Positions 52,301 to 60,000 of a DNA stretch of 60,000 bases are shown in pieces; the stretch's first letter is position 1; each line of letters starts with the position of its first letter. The DNA is from Polytrichum commune (taxonomy: Eukaryota > Streptophyta > Polytrichopsida > Polytrichales > Polytrichaceae). A program made the translations under genes and the position numbers. The notes beneath the pieces were generated by a model. The model was not told where the DNA came from. It made no database searches and worked only from the letters and a program-made list of their open reading frames with translations. Where the stretch lies: NCBI GenBank assembly GCA_950295325.1, contig OX485803.1, positions 56,871,554 to 56,931,553 of the forward strand, in the 5' to 3' direction.

Positions 52301-55300
52301 CAAGGTGTTAACCCACCGCTAACCCACTCTTCCTCGGTGAGCACCTCACATGGCTCCAACAATGAGCCCTCTCCTAAACTAACACTAGGAAATTCACTCC
52401 CTAAGCCTACTTGGTGAAATGTAACCATTACATCAACCTCGGACTCGGGGTACTCCCTTAGCCATTGGGCATAATCCCCATTATCCCCATAATTGTAAAA
52501 ATTAGGACCTAGACTTCCCGAGCCCGAATCTATAACAACCCTTTGACCTTCGGGATGGACGACTCCCACCAATGCCTTGCCAATCTCATTCTCGTTTAAG
52601 TCATCAATTTCCTTCTCCAATGGCAAATACATCTCCTTCTTCATCCATCCTTCTAATGAACCAATGGACACTATGACCCTATTACCCTCCGGACCATAAG
52701 TGATGGATGGTTTAGGTCCACCCCAATTGACCATAGCATTCGCCATCCGCAACCAAGGCCTACCTAGCAAAATGGGGAAGGTGTCCTTGTTGGAGTGCAT
52801 TCTAATGACATGGAAGGTGACCAAGTACTCCTCACCTCCCGTAGTCATTCTACAATCCTTGATCATCCCCAAAGGCGTAGTCGAACTTTGATTTGCCATA
52901 TTTATGACCAAAGGTGAAGGCCCCGTGAGTCCAAGTCCCAATTTTTTCATAGTATCCTCCGGTAGTATATTTAGACTACTCCCTCCGTCGACTAGCACAT
53001 TAGGAACCACCTTATCTACTATAACAACTTCTATTTCTATAGCTTTCACGTCTCTTCCACCTTGTGATTGGATCCTAGCGGCTATTTTAGCTTTCACCTT
53101 CCTCATCCTCTTGTGTACCGGCATTCCCTCCTTTAATGTTTTCCTTGCCGTGGGTGAAATTTCCAATAGTTGGCCGAAAGTAATATCCGCCTTGAGTGTA
53201 CTAAGGTCCGCCCACAAGTCGTACCCGGTAGATCTTTCCACCTTAGAATTACCCACTACGTCGAATTCGTCTACGGGAACCCCCGGTCCTTCCCATTCAC
53301 CCACATCGCTATTATCCAAGTCATGTACCGCATTAGTCCTCTCCCTATCTTGTAAAATTATATTTTCCCTCTCCACATCCTTAGTAGCTCTTCTAGCTAC
53401 CCTATCCAACTCGGAGAGATTAATCTCTTCATCCGAAGAGTAATTTCCTTGCTCTCCTATTCCTACCTCCAACGGGGCATCCCCTCTCCTAGCCCTAGTA
53501 GTTACCGCTAGTGCAGGTGCTTCTTCAACCACACCCTTACCCTTCACTAACTCATATGTAATAGCATTGGTGTGAGGAGGCCATTGACTTTGCTCCTCTC
53601 CAATTCTCGTTGGGAGAGGAAGCATGTCATCACATGTGGCCTCCAACACTCCATCCATGAACCTAACATCTTGGGAGTTAGATGGTCCCGGATCCGTTGG
53701 AGGCGCTTGTCTCCCGTTACTACCATTAGGTGGAACTCCTTGTCTATTTTGTATTGGAATGTAACCGGTTGTAGTTTGCAAGCCCGCCGGTGGATGAAAA
53801 GTTTGCCTAGCATTACTATGGTCATAGTATAAGTTAGGTGGCCTAAGTTCATTGGCCGGTACTCCTTGTGGCCTAGCACCTCGCATATTATCCCTTGCTT
53901 GTTGTTGTGGATTAGCCACCGGGTAAGGGACATTAATTATTTTGTCCGGTTGGCGACACGTATCCGAGGGATGACTTCCTCCACAATTGCTACAATTAAA
54001 CTCTTGACCTTCGGACCAACATTGTCCTTGAGCGTGCCACCTTCCACAAAAGGGATGAAATTCCTTCTTCTCTAAATTTTGGCCACCTTGCCCTCTAGGT
54101 TGTGGTCCTCTATTGCTTCCATTTCCATAGTGAGGTGGCGCTTGACCTCGTTGATTTTGTTGAGGTGGGTTACCGTTTCCTCTTTGGTCACGGTTTTGTC
54201 CACTTCTACAAAATTGACGCGTGTGGCCCGGTTGGCCACATTGGACACACCATAATCCGGAAGAATGTTTACCCGACTCAACCGGGGGTGGAGGCCCCGG
54301 TTGTTGACTCTGGATCATTAATGACATTTGATCCGTGAGGCTTTGCATTTGTTTTATCATAGCCTCTTGGAATCCTAGTTGGCTAGCACCTAGTCTTCTC
54401 TCAACCTCCTCCAAGTGTGGATCCGTTCTAGGGGCCGGTAGTGCCAAAAGAGGTGCCGGTTCCCTAACCGCTAAAGGTCGGGGACCGGTGTCCACAATGG
54501 CATATGGAATTTGGTTCTCATACTTAGCGGGTTCTACCGCTACCACCCTAGGGCGTATGGGGATGAATTGTGGGATCAATTCATCCTCCCTTCTCCATAG
54601 CCTTTCGTGATCTTTATCCAAGTTTTCAATATCTCTAGCCGCACGCTTGGCATCCGCCAAGGTCAAGGGATTCCTTTCTAGAACACCCCTAATAGTTCCG
54701 GACTTAAAAAACCCTTGAATGAAAAATTGCTTTAGCGTGTCGTCGTTGAGCATGGTACCCACAAATCTAGTGCACACTAAATCAAACCTCCTAATGTAAG
54801 CCGAAATTTCTTCCTCCCTTCCTTGCTTCAATGACGACAATGCCCTTAATGCGGTACTTTGACCCACTTCCGGCCTAAATTCGTTAAGAAACTCCCTTTG
54901 TAATTGTTCCCATCCCCTAAAATGTCCCTCGGCATGATCCCGATACCATTCATAGGCTTCCCCCTCTAGAGTGGTAGGAAACCACACTAACCAATAACCC
55001 GGGTCGGTTATGAGGAAGCTAGCCAACCGTTCGATATACCGTTCCATGTGCCGAGAGGGGTCCTCATCCTTGGTCCCATAAAATTTAGGGAGATGAGATG
55101 GCATATCCATCGCCGCTAAATTTTGTGGAACCACAATTGGTAGGCCTCTTGGCCTAACCAATGGGTCTATTGGAGGTATAGGAGGTATGGGCGGAATTGG
55201 GGGTATGGGTGGTGGATCCATCCCCCGTTCCTCGGCCATGGTGACCGGTGAACTATTCAACAATCCCCTATCAACTTCTACCGGGAATTCTTTTCTAAGT

Positions 55301-55542
55301 GTGTAATTTTCCGAAGAAGTTTCACCACTCAATTTGGAGGGAGTGATCTCCTCTTCAAGTTGAGCTCCAAGTTCTAAGGTGTCTAGAATTGACCTAGTCC
55401 TAGGTTCGACGTTCAAACAACTCTCTATTCTAACATTATCTTGTTCTAATCTATCACTGATTTTAGAGGACCGCCTCTTTCGAGTAGATTTCTCTAGTCC
55501 TACTATCAAACTTGGTTTTTGTGAGCGAGTCCTACGTTGCAT
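49303..55542 (-). CDS. Gag-Pol polyprotein of gypsy copy 2 (2,079 aa)
   Basis: Identical in length and domain order to the copy at 32974-39213, and the only protein difference I found is Lys to Glu in GEKEKDQ (near residue 1541, in RNase H). All catalytic residues listed for copy 1 are present: protease DGGS, reverse transcriptase VDD, RNase H DAS and integrase D,D35E. With two intact LTRs and a primer-binding site next to the right-hand LTR (complement of about 56430-56447), this copy looks capable of autonomous retrotransposition. Confidence 0.97.
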   Translation of the reverse strand: MQRRTRSQKPSLIVGLEKSTRKRRSSKISDRLEQDNVRIESCLNVEPRTRSILDTLELGAQLEEEITPSKLSGETSSENYTLRKEFPVEVDRGLLNSSPVTMAEERGMDPPPIPPIPPIPPIPPIDPLVRPRGLPIVVPQNLAAMDMPSHLPKFYGTKDEDPSRHMERYIERLASFLITDPGYWLVWFPTTLEGEAYEWYRDHAEGHFRGWEQLQREFLNEFRPEVGQSTALRALSSLKQGREEEISAYIRRFDLVCTRFVGTMLNDDTLKQFFIQGFFKSGTIRGVLERNPLTLADAKRAARDIENLDKDHERLWRREDELIPQFIPIRPRVVAVEPAKYENQIPYAIVDTGPRPLAVREPAPLLALPAPRTDPHLEEVERRLGASQLGFQEAMIKQMQSLTDQMSLMIQSQQPGPPPPVESGKHSSGLWCVQCGQPGHTRQFCRSGQNRDQRGNGNPPQQNQRGQAPPHYGNGSNRGPQPRGQGGQNLEKKEFHPFCGRWHAQGQCWSEGQEFNCSNCGGSHPSDTCRQPDKIINVPYPVANPQQQARDNMRGARPQGVPANELRPPNLYYDHSNARQTFHPPAGLQTTTGYIPIQNRQGVPPNGSNGRQAPPTDPGPSNSQDVRFMDGVLEATCDDMLPLPTRIGEEQSQWPPHTNAITYELVKGKGVVEEAPALAVTTRARRGDAPLEVGIGEQGNYSSDEEINLSELDRVARRATKDVERENIILQDRERTNAVHDLDNSDVGEWEGPGVPVDEFDVVGNSKVERSTGYDLWADLSTLKADITFGQLLEISPTARKTLKEGMPVHKRMRKVKAKIAARIQSQGGRDVKAIEIEVVIVDKVVPNVLVDGGSSLNILPEDTMKKLGLGLTGPSPLVINMANQSSTTPLGMIKDCRMTTGGEEYLVTFHVIRMHSNKDTFPILLGRPWLRMANAMVNWGGPKPSITYGPEGNRVIVSIGSLEGWMKKEMYLPLEKEIDDLNENEIGKALVGVVHPEGQRVVIDSGSGSLGPNFYNYGDNGDYAQWLREYPESEVDVMVTFHQVGLGSEFPSVSLGEGSLLEPCEVLTEEEWVSGGLTPWVDDVEEGEVSLIHVDGTQEEDVIIESSKLEEPLHFKTTSTGIVVGQDVKDYPNVPSDWYRNKEEQAHVSEADWRYVDVKLKDGKTRQMKMGSKLGEKEVREYSNLVDEFSDTFAWSYDELKGIPREMVEHRIPLIPGARPIRQKERRMNPQLQLLVKAELERLLKAGFIKPVEITDWVSPMVLVKKKNGKLRVCVDYRKLNSCTQNDHFPLPFITLLLEEVGGHSRYTFMDGYAGYNQISIALQDIHKTAFTTPWGTFVWVVMPFGLCNAPATFQRLVMYIFTDLLFKSMTVFVDDFSTQSNVDDHLHCVREALVRCRKMRLALNPDKTFLGVNKGVLLGYVVSEKGREPDPDKIAAISDLATPTNSKGISKLLGHVGWYRELIPNFSKIAVPITHLLKKDVKFEWTDACQKAFEELRDRLSTYPVLIPPNWGKPFHVYCDASNVAIGSALCQATGEKEKDQPIAYASKQLTPAERNYSTTERECLAMVFSVKKFRHYLMCNPVVFFVDHMAIKYLINKAELSGRLARWVLLLEEFDYTVEYKPGRMHLQADHLSRLSEEIGKNPVNDMLVDDSLFVVTSTPEWYAGIVEFLTTHKLPKEWTKEERRKVRVNSRQFVVVGHRLFRRGSDGILRRCVSKTEVEAILIVCHDSACGGHFSGQLTGQKILRAGYFWPTLFKDAHNYVRKCDACQRYARNDLRMEMPLHVSLPLIPFEKWGIDYVGEVHPQSSKGMKYIVVATEYLTKWAEAKAVKTDTAEHAATFMYENIISRFGVPKILVSDRGTHFLNDLIREMTEKFKIDHRKTTPYHPQTNGQTERVNGILVSILRKTVIDSKRDWDTKLTAALWAYRTTYKVTTRATPFSLVYGLEATLPIEYEVESLRVAVSTRLTESQSLRNRLTDLEALDEGRRMAAQHIEAIQRRRKITFDKRHKRRALTPGMMVMIQDARKLEFPAKFNAVWLGPYLVYEVFPNNSIQLETLNGELFPTRTSGSRCKEYRA

Positions 55543-56451
55543 TCCATAAGAATCGATCGACCCTCACTTGACCACACATAATCCTAGCAATTCCCCTCTT
55601 AATATTTTCACTTGTCTTGGTGTGGTTATAATTTTTTTAGGAGGTGAGGAAAAGAACCTGCAAGCCCACTTAGGTGAAAGAATCCCAATAGGGGATAGGC
55701 ATGTTCATGTTAATTTTTTGGTTAAGTCGGAGCATCACCTCCGCACCTTCCCGCAAATTAACACTCACCACAATACCGATTGTGAGGGGGTGACCTTCCG
55801 AGTAGATTATGTTAAAAGTCGAGGCTTCACCCTTCAACTTCTCACACCATCCACAATTCGGGAATTACCCTCTACAACGGATAACAACAATCACGAGTAC
55901 AAAAGGCATTCCTTAATTAGTTAATGAGTTCACTTTGAAGAAATAAACATACCTTGAGCAATCGCATCCCCCTGTGAGTTAGCACTCCCCTCAATCGTGA
56001 CTCAATGTAACAACATCATAAACTTTGTGAAATATTAATTTAATCTAGAGCATGAAATGACAACTCCCAAAACTTTGAGACTCACCCCGAGGTGAGTGTC
56101 AAAGTTCAATGTCCTAAGGTGAATTTACCCTCTAATGTTTTAATGAGCTACTCGGTTATAGGTTCCTTTTAAGTTCTTAGCAAATCCCCAAAAAGGTTGA
56201 GGACGTACCTTCGCCGCGCTCCTTCCTCAAAACTGAATTTGCGTAATTGACAATGCAATTCATTCCAAGGAATAGTTGAAATACAATGAATTCAAATGTA
56301 ACCCAAAGAAAGAATACTTACCGAGTTTCGGGTGCTCCTTCCCTTCTCTCAAGTTTGTGTCTCCAATTTTTCCTAGTTGCCTCCAAGTCTCCTAGTCGCC
56401 TCCAAGTCTTGTAACTACCTTCCGCTTCGCTCCCGGCAGACGCACCAATTA

Positions 56452-58616
56452 TGTGAGGCCAAACCCTCCACCCTTAAGCGTCCGTAGTCCGAGTAGTGGG
56501 TTTGGGCTCACATTCCTCCGCGGTATTGGATTTGGACTTGGATGAGTCCATAGTGCAAGGTTCACCCTTCAAGTGGTCTTGGATTTAACTGGAATTTCAC
56601 TTTTAACAACTCAATGTACGATTTCAATACGTATGTGGAGAATGCACAAGTTAACTATGTTATTTTAACCTCCTTATGCTCGGGTGCTATTTTGTCTTTG
56701 TTTGCTTCTAACGTCCATCCGGCCGCTTTAGCTACACAAGCCCTTAAGGATATCCCTCTCCTAAATGAAGTCCGTGCCGTTGACTCTATACTACCACTTG
56801 AACTATCACTTGTGTATTCCGTATCGCTACTATAAGAGGTCTCACTTGGTGTCTCCATACCGTACATAAGCCTTTAAGTATTAAGAAATACTTATGTGAC
56901 TTATGTCAATCTCTCCCTCGCACCTTTGGTCTTTGCTTCCTTTGTTTTGCCATCGCGAGAGTGCTCCACATTCTCCATTAAGTTGTGTACGTGGTTTATT
57001 TTTAAAGAGAGGATGCAAGTGTTAAAAAAAACACTATTCTCTATAGTCAATCTCAAATACATTTACTTGTGAAAGCCACACATAACACTAACTAGCATAA
57101 TGTAACTAACTACTTGTCTATGAGCTAATTAGGTAGGCTATCTACTAAGCTCCTTCATGAACCCATCTCTTTACTTTCTAATTACATAAACCTAGCTCCT
57201 TCATAAACCCAGCTCCTTCATGAACCCAGCTTCTTAGCTTCTAACTAAACAAACCCAGCTCCTTCATAAACCCAGCTCCTTCATGAACCCAGCTCCTTAG
57301 CTTCTAACTAAACAAACTCAGGTCCTTCATCAACCCAGCTCTTTACTTTCTAACTAAACAAACCCAGCTCCTTCATAAACCCAGCTCCTTCATGAACCCA
57401 CAACTTTGTAGTTGTAATCCCCAACTACCTCACTAATTATTCAAGCCCTTAACTAATCTTCCTACCTAATTTCCCTAATTCTACTAACAACCCCTTTCTA
57501 ATCACACAATTCTTCTCTAATCCTAAAATCCTAAAATCCTAGAGAGGAGAGGGGGAGAGAGAATTTCCTAACTTCACTAAGACTAACTAATCCACACAAG
57601 TATATTTTTGCACTCATCACAACATCAAGTGCTCAACTCTTAAACATGGAACTTGCAACCACGTGTATTCAAAACATGAACTTAAAGTACCACAAATTGG
57701 AATCATGAATTAACTTTAAAATCCTTCACGTCAACACTAATTCTACCAAGAGGTCAAGCCCTCTTCAAGGCTAACAAGCCTTGGCTCTCAAACTAAAAAC
57801 TAAGCACACACATGTGCTCCAATATGGCTTCCCACACCCACACTTATAACTCGTGGGGTGCCTTGGAGCACAAAGGAAAGAGAGGATGAGTGAGGGAAGA
57901 ATGAGGGATTATATAGTAAGCTTGAGGGGGTGAGCACCCTCAAGGCTCACGATAAGCCCTTGAGATTTCCTCCTACTTAGTAGGCGCCAATCCTATCTTC
58001 TAAGCCTTCCTCCCTCAAATGATCAACAAGGATCCTAATTCGAACATTTAACTAGCCTTGGCTTTCTACCTACCACACTTTACCAAACTTGGGATGCTTC
58101 AACCCAAACTTAGCCTCCTTCGCTTTCCGCCGCCATAACTTTCTCCCCTTACTTTCCCAAATCGTCGCTCACCACTTAATTCAAACCACGATGCTTAACT
58201 CGTGATTTGATTGGTGCTTTGAGAATTTGCTTATCCTCCACCTTGCATTCTTCCTTGGGCCTTCCCCATTAAGTGGCCATGATGAGGTGGTCCACTTGTG
58301 CGCTCCATGTGATCCTCCATTCATCCCAATTCGAATGCACTTGCCTCTTGAGTCACTTTGGTTGTCTCCATCCATTTGTACTAGCCTACTCACTAACTAC
58401 TCAATCCAAGTTCTCCTTACCTATCCTCATTCACTCAAATCCTTCCGAAGGTAAAAACACAATAACAACTCACATCCTAGCCTCTTACAACATGGTACTT
58501 CTAAGACTAACATTTCACTCTTTTTATATTTTTGTGAAGTAACATGCTACTTCAAAGTGCATCAACTAACGTTTCAAGGGTCTAAGACTAAATGTGGGCA
58601 CCCTTTTGGGCTCACA
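56452..58616 (-). repeat. 5' LTR of gypsy copy 2
   Basis: A full-length LTR of 2,165 bp in minus orientation, carrying the promoter for the element. Its outer end (58616) abuts directly on an integrase fragment of another copy in the opposite orientation. Confidence 0.95.
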
Positions 58617-59759
58617 TTGGGCCATAGGTTGTTTAGAAGGGGGTCCGATGGTATTTTACGACGATGCGTGTCAAAAACGGAGGTTGAAGCGATTTTAATC
58701 GTTTGCCACGATAGCGCTTGCGGCGGTCACTTCTCGGGTCAACTCACCGGGCAAAAAATACTTAGAGCGGGCTACTTTTGGCCTACACTATTTAAGGACG
58801 CCCATGAGTATGTAAGGAAATGCGACGCTTGCCAACGGTATGCCCGAAACGACCTTAGAATGGATATGCCTTTACATGTATCATTACCCTTAATTCCTTT
58901 CGAAAAATGGGGCATCGACTATGTGGGTGAGGTCCATCCCCAATCTTCAAAAGGAATGAAATATATTGTGGTGGCAACCGAGTACCTCACCAAGTGGGCG
59001 GAAGCCAAAGCGGTGAAGACCGACACGGCGGAACACGCGGCAACATTTATGTACGAAAACATAATTTCGCGGTTTGGGGTGCCGAAGATCCTAGTAAGCG
59101 ATAGGGGTACTCACTTTTTGAATGACTTGATTCGAGAGATGACAGAGAAATTTAAAATTGATCACCGGAAGACTACTCCCTACCACCCACAAACCAATGG
59201 ACAAACGGAAAGGGTTAACGGAATTTTGGTGAGTATACTACGCAAGACGGTTATAGACTCGAAGCGGGATTGGGATACGAAACTAACGGCGGCACTTTGG
59301 GCATACCGTACAACCTATAAGGTAACTACGCGTGCTACACCATTTTCCTTAGTCTATGGTCTTGAAGCGACACTACCAATCGAATATGAAGTCGAGTCAC
59401 TTAGGGTGGCCGTGAGTACGAGACTTACCGAAAGTCAATCCTTACGAAATCGACTAACCGATTTGGAAGCACTTGACGAAGGGAGGAGAATGGCGGCTCA
59501 ACATATTGAGGCAATCCAAAGAAGGAGAAAGATTACTTTCGACAAACGACATAAGAGAAGGGCCCTAACACCGGGAATGATGGTCATGATTCAAGACGCA
59601 CGAAAGCTTGAATTTCCGGCGAAATTCAATGCGGTATGGTTAGGACCTTACCTTGTCTATGAGGTCTTTCCTAATAATTCAATTCAATTGGAAACGTTGA
59701 ATGGTGAGCTCTTTCCTACCCGTACATCGGGAAGTAGATGTAAGGAGTACCGAGCTTGA
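58617..59759 (+). pseudogene. Integrase C-terminal fragment of gypsy Gag-Pol
   Basis: It covers the H2C2 zinc finger and D,D35E integrase core to the natural C-terminus (SGSRCKEYRA). An ATG at 58557 upstream is in frame, but the first 20 codons are the LTR of copy 2 read backwards, so any protein would be a chimera. It lacks its own promoter and the other pol domains. Confidence 0.9.
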
Positions 59760-59820
59760 CTAGGCAACTTACCCTTGGAGCAAGAGATGTTTGGATTCAT
59801 CCCCCGATGGTCGCCAATTA

Positions 59821-60000
59821 TGTGAGCCCAAAAGGGTGCCCACATTTAGTCTTAGACCCTTGAAACGTTAGTTGATGCACTTTGAAGTAGCATGTTACTT
59901 CACAAAAATATAAAAAGAGTGAAATGTTAGTCTTAGAAGTACCATGTTGTAAGAGGCTAGGATGTGAGTTGTTATTGTGTTTTTACCTTCGGAAGGATTT
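59821..60000 (+). repeat. 3' LTR of gypsy copy 3 (partial at window edge)
   Basis: It begins TGTGAGCCCAAAAGGGTG and matches the first 180 bp of the other LTRs. The rest lies outside the window. Confidence 0.93.

Larger units (their letters stand above)
47077..58616 (-). mobile_element. Ty3/gypsy LTR retrotransposon, copy 2, complete
   Basis: Both LTRs are 2,165 bp (47077-49241 and 56452-58616), with one gag-pol frame between them. By eye the LTRs differ at only about two positions (near 48001 and 57331), indicating a very recent insertion. The five bases outside the ends do not match (GTTGG left, TTGGG right), although TTGG is shared immediately outside both ends. It is inverted relative to copy 1 and nearly identical to it. 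Confidence 0.96.
58617..60000 (+). mobile_element. Ty3/gypsy copy 3, 5'-truncated, runs off the window
   Basis: It starts abruptly inside the integrase coding region (GHRLFRRGSDGIL) and continues in frame to the gag-pol stop at 59757-59759. A 3' LTR starts at 59821 and is cut by the window end. It differs from copies 1 and 2 at residues that I can see (HEYVRK for HNYVRK, LRMDMPL for LRMEMPL), so it is a separate copy. Gag, protease, reverse transcriptase and RNase H are missing. Confidence 0.93.

Overview
The window is nuclear DNA of a land plant. The evidence is TTTAGGG-type telomere-like repeats, a BED-finger hAT transposase, Ty3/gypsy retrotransposons with long LTRs, and plant-type leucine-rich-repeat (LRR) resistance-gene arrays. 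The style of the LRR arrays (a near-perfect 24-residue unit repeated dozens of times) reminds me of bryophyte or lycophyte genomes, but I cannot name the species. Almost everything here is mobile DNA or debris of it. I see no ordinary housekeeping gene, no tRNA or rRNA gene and no CRISPR.

Layout. 1-3731 is AT-rich with no supportable gene. 3732-7067 is a broken DUF7869-like (transposase-like) gene, split by a 1,055-bp non-autonomous hAT-like element with an 8-bp target-site duplication (TSD). 7068-10329 is mostly featureless. 10330-26031 is the centrepiece: both ends carry the terminal inverted repeat CAGGGTTGTCTAT and are flanked by the same 8-bp TSD, CACCAAGT, so the 15.7-kb block is bounded as one giant hAT transposon. 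Inside are a hAT transposase (minus strand) plus two genes that hAT elements do not normally carry: a protein-kinase-like protein and a zinc-finger/coiled-coil protein that has one in-frame TGA. Each of the three genes has a TATA box next to a GC-rich tandem array built on the core GCGGACG. This suggests a shared promoter design. The subterminal DNA repeats TGTCGTGACGG in both orientations, a plausible transposase-binding motif.

26190-28808 is an LRR pseudogene on the minus strand, interrupted by a solo LTR with a perfect CACAC TSD. From 29900 to the end there are three copies of one Ty3/gypsy family. Copy 1 is on the plus strand with a truncated 3' LTR. Copy 2 is on the minus strand and complete with 2,165-bp LTRs. 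Copy 3 is on the plus strand, with only the integrase end and part of the 3' LTR. Copies 1 and 2 are almost identical and form an inverted repeat of about 11 kb per arm around a 6-kb LRR region. That region holds about 44 LRR units, loses its frame downstream and contains a 245-bp MITE.

Two smaller signals stand out in the LTRs. One is a short ORF with a conserved core (RG-SLRAC-AKAAGWTLE) found in two diverged LTR families. The other is a 59-61-nt inverted-repeat module at the LTR 3' terminus shared by three families. In the giant hAT element, the transposase presumably acts on the ends and the two extra genes are candidate accessory or cargo functions. That last step is inference.
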